DNA of 49,325 bases from Mangrovicoccus ximenensis (lineage in GTDB: Bacteria > Pseudomonadota > Alphaproteobacteria > Rhodobacterales > Rhodobacteraceae), in the NCBI RefSeq assembly GCF_003056725.1, contig NZ_QBKZ01000015.1, positions 259,281 through 308,605 on the forward strand. Direction: 5' to 3'. Each line of letters starts with the position of its first letter. Within the stretch, counting starts at the first letter, position 1. The notes under the pieces were generated by a model. The model made no database searches and had not been told where the DNA came from. It saw only the letters and a program-made list of their open reading frames with translations. Positions 44,521 to 49,325 of the stretch are shown piece by piece. A program made the position numbers and the translations under genes.

Positions 44521-46033
44521 ATGAACGCCCCCGAGGAGCCGATCCCGGTGCGCCGGATCCTCGCTTTCGCGGCGATGATCTTCGGCATGGTCATGGCGAT
44601 CCTCGGCATCCAGATCGTCGCCGCCTCGCTGCCGGAAATCCAGGCCGGGCTCGGCGCATCCGCCGACGAGATCAGCTGGGTGCAGACCTCCTACCTGATC
44701 GCCGAAGTGATCATGATCCCGCTCTCGGGATTCCTCGGGCGGGTGATGTCGACGCGCCTCCTGTTCACCGTCTCGGCGCTCGGCTTCGCGGCGGCCAGCT
44801 TCCTCTGCGCCACCGCGCAGACCATCGACCAGATGATCGTCTGCCGCGCGGCGCAGGGCTTCATCGGCGGCGGCACGATCCCGTCGGTCTTCGCTGCCGC
44901 CTACACGATCTTCCCGGCTTCGAAACGCTCGGTCACCTCGCCGCTGATCGGGCTGATCGCCACGCTGGCGCCAACCGTCGGCCCGACCGCCGGCGGCTAT
45001 CTTTCCGACGGTTTTCCTGGCACTGGCTGTTCCTCGTCAACGTGATCCCCGGCATCTGCGTCGCCGTCGCGACCTTCCTGCTCGTGGATTTCGACGAGCC
45101 CGACTGGACCGGGCTGGCGGCGATGCCCGCCTTCCGCGGCGCGATGGGATTCGCGCTGGAGGAAGGCCCTGCAAATGACTGGATGCAGGACGAGATCGTC
45201 GTCCTCGCCGTCGCGGTGATGTGCGCGGGCAGCGTGCTGTTCTTCTGGCGGGCGCTGAACCGCGGCGAGCCAGCGGTCGACCTCACGGCCTTCGGCGACC
45301 GCAACTTCGCGAGGGGGCCGCTGTTTCCTTCGTCATGGGCAGCGGGCTCTACGGCATGACCTGTCTCTGCCCGCTCTACCTGGCGCAGATCCGCGGCTAT
45401 GACAGCCTGATGATCGGCGAGGCGGCCTTCATCTCGGGGCTGGCGATGTTCCTGACCGCGCCGCTGGCGGGGGTCCTGTCCTCGAATCCCGACCCGAGGG
45501 TGATGATGGGCCTCGGCTTCGCGGCCAGCTCGCACCTGCTGACCGGGCTGACCGCGGACTGGGGTTTCAACGAGCTGCTGCTGCCGCAGATCCTGCGCGG
45601 CGTGTTACTGATGCTGTGCATGGTGCCGATCAACAACCTCGCGCTCGGCACGCTGCCGCCCGACAAGCTGAAGAGCGCCTCGGGCCTGTTCAACCTGACG
45701 CGCAACCTCGGCGGCGCCGTGGGGCTGGCCGTGATCAACACCGTGCTGAGCCACCGCCGCGCCTTCCATTGCGGGCGGCTGGCCGAGCATGTCACCTGGT
45801 CGAACCCCGAGGCGCTGGCACAGCTCAATGCGATGGCGGCGAACAATGCCGCGCACGGACTGGATGCCCGCACCGCGGCGCTGTCGCAGATTCAGGGCAT
45901 CGTCCTTGGACAGGCCGGCGTGATGTCCTTCATCGACGTCTTCCCGCTCTTCACCTTCCTGTTCCCTGGCCTCGCGGCGATGACGCTGATGATGCAGAAG
46001 CCGGGGGAGCGCAAATCCGCCCCCGCGCATTGA
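44521..46033 (+). pseudogene. DHA2-family (EmrB/QacA) MFS drug transporter, two frameshifts
   Basis: A proton-driven multidrug exporter of 14 membrane helices in three frames. Frame one (from the ATG at 44521) has MAILGIQIVAASLPEIQAGL and DEISWVQTSYLIAEVIMIPL, the motif C region LAPTVGPTAGGYLSDG, and breaks in a T run at 45012-45015; restoring one T gives GFSWHWLFLVNVIPGI. Frame two breaks in a G run at 45313-45317; restoring one G gives NFARGAAVSFVMGSG. Frame three continues to 46033 (MMGLGFAASSHLLTGLTADW; LFNLTRNLGGAVGLAVINTV). Both losses are single bases in homopolymers, which suggests sequencing error more than decay. Upstream lies an emrA remnant. Confidence 0.9.
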
Positions 46034-46039
46034 GCCGGG

Positions 46040-47773
46040 TCAGAGCGCGAGCAGCACGTCGTCCTCCGACAGGGCCATGCGGACGAGGATCTCGACCGTG
46101 TAGCCGTCATAGGTGATCTCGGCGCCCCAGTCGTTGCCGAGCGAGACCGCCGCGCCAGCCGGCAGCTGGCTGAGGTCGAGAAGGTCGATGCCGGGCTCGA
46201 AATCGGTGATCGTCATCGAGCCGTCGCGGGTGACCGGGATCGAGAAGACGAAGACATCCGCACCCTCGCCGCCGGTCATGCGGGCGTTGTAGCCGCCGCA
46301 GAGCGTGTCGTCGCCCGCCTCGCCATGCAGCTGGTCATGGCCCTCGAAATAGGCGACATGGCCCATCTCGGCCGCGACCAGCAGATCGTCGCCTTCGCCG
46401 CCGCGCAGCATGTCGTAGCCGTAGCCGCTGGCCACATGCAGCGTGTCGTTGCCGGTGCCGCCTTCGAGCGTGTCGTCGCCATGGCCGCCCTCGAGGCTGT
46501 CATTGCCGTCCGCGCCGTCGATCCGGTCGTCGCCGCCGCCGCCATCGACGACATTCGCGCGGCCGTCCCCGGCCAGCGTGTCGTCGCCCGAGCCGCCGGT
46601 CAGGTTCTCGATCGCCGAGACCTTGTCCCGTCCGTACCTGCCGCTGGCCTGGACCGAGGTGATGGCCAGCGAGAAGGCCACGCCGTAGCGGTCGGTCTGG
46701 AAAGTGTAGGTATCGGTGCCGAGCCCGCCGCGGATCACGTCATTGCCCGCATCGGCGAAGATCAGGTCGTCGCTGGCGCCGCCGAAGATGCGGTCGTCCC
46801 CGTCGTCGCCGCGCAGCGTGTCGTTGCCGAGGCGGCCGAACATGCGGTCATTGCCCTCGCCGCCCCAGACATTGTCATGGCCCATGCCGGCCACGATCTC
46901 GTCATCGCCCTCGCCGCCGCTGAGCCAGTCGCCCCCCGCGCTGCCCATCAGCGTGTCGTTGCCCGTCCCGCCGATGAGCGTGTCGCGGCCGTTGAAGCCG
47001 AACAGGAAATCGTCGCCCTCGTCGCCCGACAGCGCGTCGGCACCCAGCCCGCCCATGATGTCGTCATCGCCCGGCCCGCCGCTGATCACGTCGGACCGGA
47101 AGCCGCCGAAGATCCGGTCATTGCCCTCGCCGCCCTTGATGCTGTCGGCGCCTTCGTCGCCGGAAATATCGTCGTCATCCTCGCCGCCCTCGATCCAGTC
47201 AGGGCCGAGCCCGCCATGGATCGTGTCCCGTCCGGCCCCGCCGATCAGCGTGTCGATGCCCTTCTGGCCCATGATCAGGTCGTCGCCGCGGCCGCCGTCG
47301 ACATGGTCCGAGCCGATGCCGCCGTCGATCGTGTCCTGGCCGATGCCGCCCAGCACGGTGTCCTCGCCCAGCCCGGCAAAGATCACGTCGTCGCCGCCGA
47401 AGCCCTGAAGCGAATCCGCCAGGTCGGTGCCGGTCATCTCGTCGGCCTCGCGGAACAGGTACTCCTCCAGCACCTGCAGCATGCCCAGGCCGCCATGGTC
47501 GTGGATCGGCGTGTAGCCGAAGGCGAAAGCATCGAGGAAGCTGCCGGTCACGGTGTAGATGTCGACGCCGCTCTCGCTGACGGTGAAGCTGGCCGCGGTG
47601 CCGATCGGCAGCACATAGCCCGGAAAATACTGGTAGGAGAAGCTGCCCTGGATCAGCACCTGCCGGGTGCCGTCGGCATAGCCGAAGAGCGTCGGCGCCA
47701 TATGGGTGATGTTGACCGGCAGATCCGCGGCGACGGGATACCGGAAGACGGACAGATAGCGGGCCTGGGCCAT
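46040..47773 (-). CDS. RTX (hemolysin-type calcium-binding) secreted protein
   Basis: A 577-residue RTX protein. Residues 1-115 form a beta-rich N-terminal domain with no signal peptide. An almost unbroken run of nonapeptides (GGxGxDxI/L) spans about 118-355, with a break at 356-390 (TYTFQTDRYGVAFSLAITSV) and a second run at 391-505. The C-terminal type I secretion domain is ADVFVFSIPV, MTITDFEPGIDLLDLSQLPA. GGGAGG precedes the ATG at 47773. It converges on the MFS gene with a 6-base gap. It is not a copy of the 833-residue RTX protein: N-terminus, repeat layout and inserts differ. Its function outside the cell is unknown. Confidence 0.92.
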   Translation of the reverse strand: MAQARYLSVFRYPVAADLPVNITHMAPTLFGYADGTRQVLIQGSFSYQYFPGYVLPIGTAASFTVSESGVDIYTVTGSFLDAFAFGYTPIHDHGGLGMLQVLEEYLFREADEMTGTDLADSLQGFGGDDVIFAGLGEDTVLGGIGQDTIDGGIGSDHVDGGRGDDLIMGQKGIDTLIGGAGRDTIHGGLGPDWIEGGEDDDDISGDEGADSIKGGEGNDRIFGGFRSDVISGGPGDDDIMGGLGADALSGDEGDDFLFGFNGRDTLIGGTGNDTLMGSAGGDWLSGGEGDDEIVAGMGHDNVWGGEGNDRMFGRLGNDTLRGDDGDDRIFGGASDDLIFADAGNDVIRGGLGTDTYTFQTDRYGVAFSLAITSVQASGRYGRDKVSAIENLTGGSGDDTLAGDGRANVVDGGGGDDRIDGADGNDSLEGGHGDDTLEGGTGNDTLHVASGYGYDMLRGGEGDDLLVAAEMGHVAYFEGHDQLHGEAGDDTLCGGYNARMTGGEGADVFVFSIPVTRDGSMTITDFEPGIDLLDLSQLPAGAAVSLGNDWGAEITYDGYTVEILVRMALSEDDVLLAL

Positions 47774-47896
47774 GCGAGCCTCCCTGGAATGCGCGTTCCG
47801 AGGGTGCCGCGGATTTTCCTAAGATAGTCCCTATTCCCGCCCGCTCCCGGCCGGAAATTTACCTTGAATTGTCTCGGTCTCGCGCGCCCGGAACGC

Positions 47897-47924
47897 AAAA
47901 GGCCCCGGCAATGCCGGGGCCTTT
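47897..47924 (-). terminator. Terminator downstream of the tuf 3' end
   Basis: GGCCCCGG (47901-47908) and CCGGGGCC (47914-47921) form a stem with a 5-base loop, flanked by AAAA on the left and TTT on the right. Read on the minus strand it is a hairpin followed by TTTT, 43 bases after the tuf stop. Its symmetry would also stop plus-strand transcripts. Confidence 0.85.
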
Positions 47925-47966
47925 CGGAAACCTGTCCGCTCCGCAGAGCAGCGGCGATCGCCGAGA

Positions 47967-48032
47967 TTACTCGATGATCTTGGAGACGACGCCTGCGCCG
48001 ACGGTGCGGCCGCCTTCGCGGATGGCGAAGCG
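47967..48032 (-). CDS. tuf: Elongation factor Tu, last ~21 codons
   Basis: The minus strand reads RFAIREGGRTVGAGVVSKII then Glu and a TAA stop at 47967, the invariant C-terminus of bacterial EF-Tu. Homology ends at about 48032, where a holB fragment in a different frame begins. The natural tuf terminator is still present downstream. EF-Tu genes are often duplicated, so one broken copy could be tolerated, but the join to holB is not a known arrangement. Confidence 0.9.
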   Translation of the reverse strand, partial: RFAIREGGRTVGAGVVSKIIE

Positions 48033-48033
48033 C

Positions 48034-48485
48034 CAGCCGTTCGACCGCGGCCTGCTCGCCGGGAATGTCGGCGCCGGTATGGGCCAGCGCCTCGGCCATC
48101 GCCCAGGGCGCCAGCGGCGGCAGCCTGAGCACCCGGCAGCGGGAGCGGATCGTCGGCAGCAGCCGTCCGGGCTGGTGGCTGACGAGGATCAGCACCGTGT
48201 CCTTCGGCGGCTCCTCGAGCAGTTTCAGAAGCGCGTTGGCGGCGGAGGTGTTCATCTCGTCGGCGGCATCGACGATCACCACGCGGGCGCCGCCATCGGC
48301 GGCGGACATCGAGAGGAACCGCTTCAGCGCGCGCACCGCATCGACCGGGATCTCGGCCTTCAGCCGCCCGGTCTTCTCGTCGAAGGGACGGCGCAGCAGG
48401 CTCAGCCGCGGCTCGGACAGCGCGGCGATGCGGCGGGCGACCGGGTGGTCCGGGTCGACATGGAGATCGGCGGGCACCGGCTCGG
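48034..48485 (-). CDS. holB: DNA polymerase III subunit delta prime, internal fragment
   Basis: HolB is the clamp-loader subunit that stators the DnaX complex. This internal ~150-residue piece contains HPVARRIAALSEPRLSLLRR, RLKAEIPVDAVRALKRFL, VVIVDAADEMNTSAANALLK, LLEEPPKDTVLILVSHQPG and LLPTIRSRCRVLRLPPL, the family's conserved AAA+ region including the SRC-like motif. The N-terminus before about 48485 is replaced in frame by a GH32/68-like sequence, and the C-terminal domain is lost at about 48034 to the tuf tail. holB is essential and single-copy, so the true gene must lie elsewhere or the join is artificial. Confidence 0.9.
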
Positions 48486-49116
48486 GGCCGAACATGCCGC
48501 CGTCCGGGTCGCGCGACAGGATCGGCAGGGTCCATTCGACCAGGTCCGGCGAGGTGGCGAAGCCGATGGCGCCGCCCTCGTTCGGCTCCGCCCGGCCGGG
48601 CACGCGGGCGGTGAAGTACATCAGCCAGCCGCCGCCTTCGGGATCGGGCATCACCCAGGGGTCGCGCATCGCCCGGTCGGGCCAATGGCCGGCGGCGTGT
48701 TCCGCCTCGTAATGCACCGCCGCAGGGCCGGTCAGGTCGAGGCACATCCCGCTGCCCACCCGCTCCCAGGCGTGCAGGTCGCGGCTGACCGCGTGGCCGA
48801 TGCGCTGCCAGAGCCCGCCTTCGGCCCGGTCGCAGCCGGTATAGAACAGGTGGTGCAGCCCGTCCGGTCCGGTGACGACCGAGCCGGTCCAGGTTGCCAT
48901 GCTGTCGAAGCCGGTCTGCTGCGGCGCGAGCGAGGTGCCCAGGTAGCTCCAGCTCTTCAGGTCGTCGCTGACCGCATGGCCCTGGGAGACGTTGAAATGG
49001 CGCAGCTCGGGATCGCCGAGCGCGCGGTCGGCCTGCAGGAACCAGGCATGCCAGCGCCCGTCCTGCTGCAGGTACCAGCTGTCCCAGATCCATTTGCCGT
49101 CGAGTGTCAGGGGCAT
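48486..49116 (-). CDS. GH32/GH68-like beta-propeller glycosidase, N-terminal fragment
   Basis: The first ~210 residues of a five-bladed propeller hydrolase in the GH32/GH43/GH68 group. DGKWIWDSWYLQQDGRWHAW carries the likely nucleophile Asp, and AMRDPWVMPDPEGGGWLMYF carries the RDP transition-state motif (about residues 151-153). After GGMFG (about 48487) the sequence turns into HolB in the same frame, so the acid/base Glu and the last blades are lost. AAAGGAGGG precedes the ATG at 49116. No signal peptide is seen, so cytoplasmic hydrolysis of sucrose or a fructoside is possible. The gene just upstream on the same strand may belong to the same sugar operon. Confidence 0.8.
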
Positions 49117-49192
49117 GCGATCCCTCCTTTCCCTGCGGTTGCCGGGGCCGGCGCAATGGCCGCCCCCGTGTCCTGCCCAGACCGGACCGAGG

Positions 49193-49325
49193 TCACAGCC
49201 GTTCGCCCTCGATCACCCACATGGTCGCGGGCCAGGACAGCGGCAGGGCGATCCCGGCCTCCATCAGGCTGCGGCCGGTCAGCTCCAGCGGGCCGGAGGC
49301 GAGCGGCTGGGCGCCCCGGCTCTGC
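49193..49325 (-). CDS. 3' end of an unidentified gene, cut by the window edge
   Basis: The last ~43 codons read PLELTGRSLMEAGIALPLSW then PATMWVIEGERL and a TGA at 49193. The pattern is like the C-terminal beta-sandwich of GH36 alpha-galactosidases and some other sugar hydrolases, but the piece is too short to be sure. It lies 76 bases upstream of the GH32/68-like gene on the same strand, which fits a carbohydrate-use operon. Confidence 0.4.
   Translation of the reverse strand, partial: QSRGAQPLASGPLELTGRSLMEAGIALPLSWPATMWVIEGERL

Noticed and set aside
46325..47827. 500-residue repetitive plus-strand frame opposite the second RTX gene
   Set aside because: It has the same cause: antisense of GGxGxDxL codons gives a periodic but meaningless protein.

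Overview
The window looks like chromosomal DNA from a high-GC alphaproteobacterium of the Rhodobacterales (Rhodobacter/Paracoccus relatives). The basis is the gene content: the tail half of a Rhodobacter-type gene transfer agent (GTA) cluster, a monomeric NADP-isocitrate dehydrogenase, a PutR-type Lrp regulator divergent from putA, an NspC/SpeB polyamine pair, two type I secreted RTX proteins, and strong G/C preference at third codon positions. No rRNA, tRNA or CRISPR array was found.

Layout. 1-0.7 kb: the end of rpsF abuts the end of a sugar ABC-transporter ATPase gene. 0.7-7 kb: a 2H-phosphoesterase-like DUF1868 gene, an inositol-monophosphatase-family gene, two cyclophilins, pgk, a class I aldolase gene, an FtsB-like gene and cysE. 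7.1-14.5 kb (minus strand): GTA tail genes gp10.1 to gp15 plus a DUF2793 protein. The capsid, portal and terminase genes that normally precede them are absent. 14.5-16.1 kb: about 1.5 kb with no recognisable gene. 16-20 kb: tpiA, a phosphoenolpyruvate synthase whose N-terminus is replaced by a LuxR-type ligand-binding domain, and a truncated epmA. 20-25.8 kb: an unknown protein, an IS3-type transposase start fused to a GH3 glucosidase C-terminus, a GH144-type protein, a truncated flippase, a truncated GT2 and a truncated mechanosensitive channel gene. 25.8-36.3 kb: cysK, a Nudix gene, nspC-speB, an RTX protein, a frameshifted sulfotransferase, icd and putR. 36.4-40 kb: truncated putA, an N-truncated pyruvate kinase and a truncated ada. 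40-44.4 kb: a class A PBP gene and glnK-amtB. 44.4-49.3 kb: an emrA remnant, a doubly frameshifted MFS pump, a second RTX protein, and fragments of tuf, holB and a GH32/68-like gene, then an edge-truncated gene.

How the genes fit together. Coherent local units are glycolysis/gluconeogenesis (pgk, fbaB, tpiA, ppsA, pyruvate kinase), GTA tail assembly, a possible beta-1,2-glucan degradation pair (GH3 and GH144), polyamine synthesis (nspC-speB with a 4-bp overlap), proline catabolism (putR/putA around a shared operator-like palindrome) and ammonium uptake (glnK-amtB).

The most striking property is structural. About twelve places join the interior of one gene abruptly to the interior of an unrelated gene, and three genes carry or share single-base losses. 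The broken genes include rpsF, holB and tuf, which a living cell needs intact. My leading reading is a chimeric or scaffolded draft assembly rather than a new biological system. The in-frame fusions (LuxR-type domain with PpsA, transposase with GH3, GH32-like with HolB) should therefore not be read as novel proteins until the junctions are confirmed. I found no convincing undescribed system. The best biological leads are the hairpin over the RTX start site, the GTA-linked DUF2793 gene, the interspersed modules of the large RTX protein and the GH3/GH144 locus.
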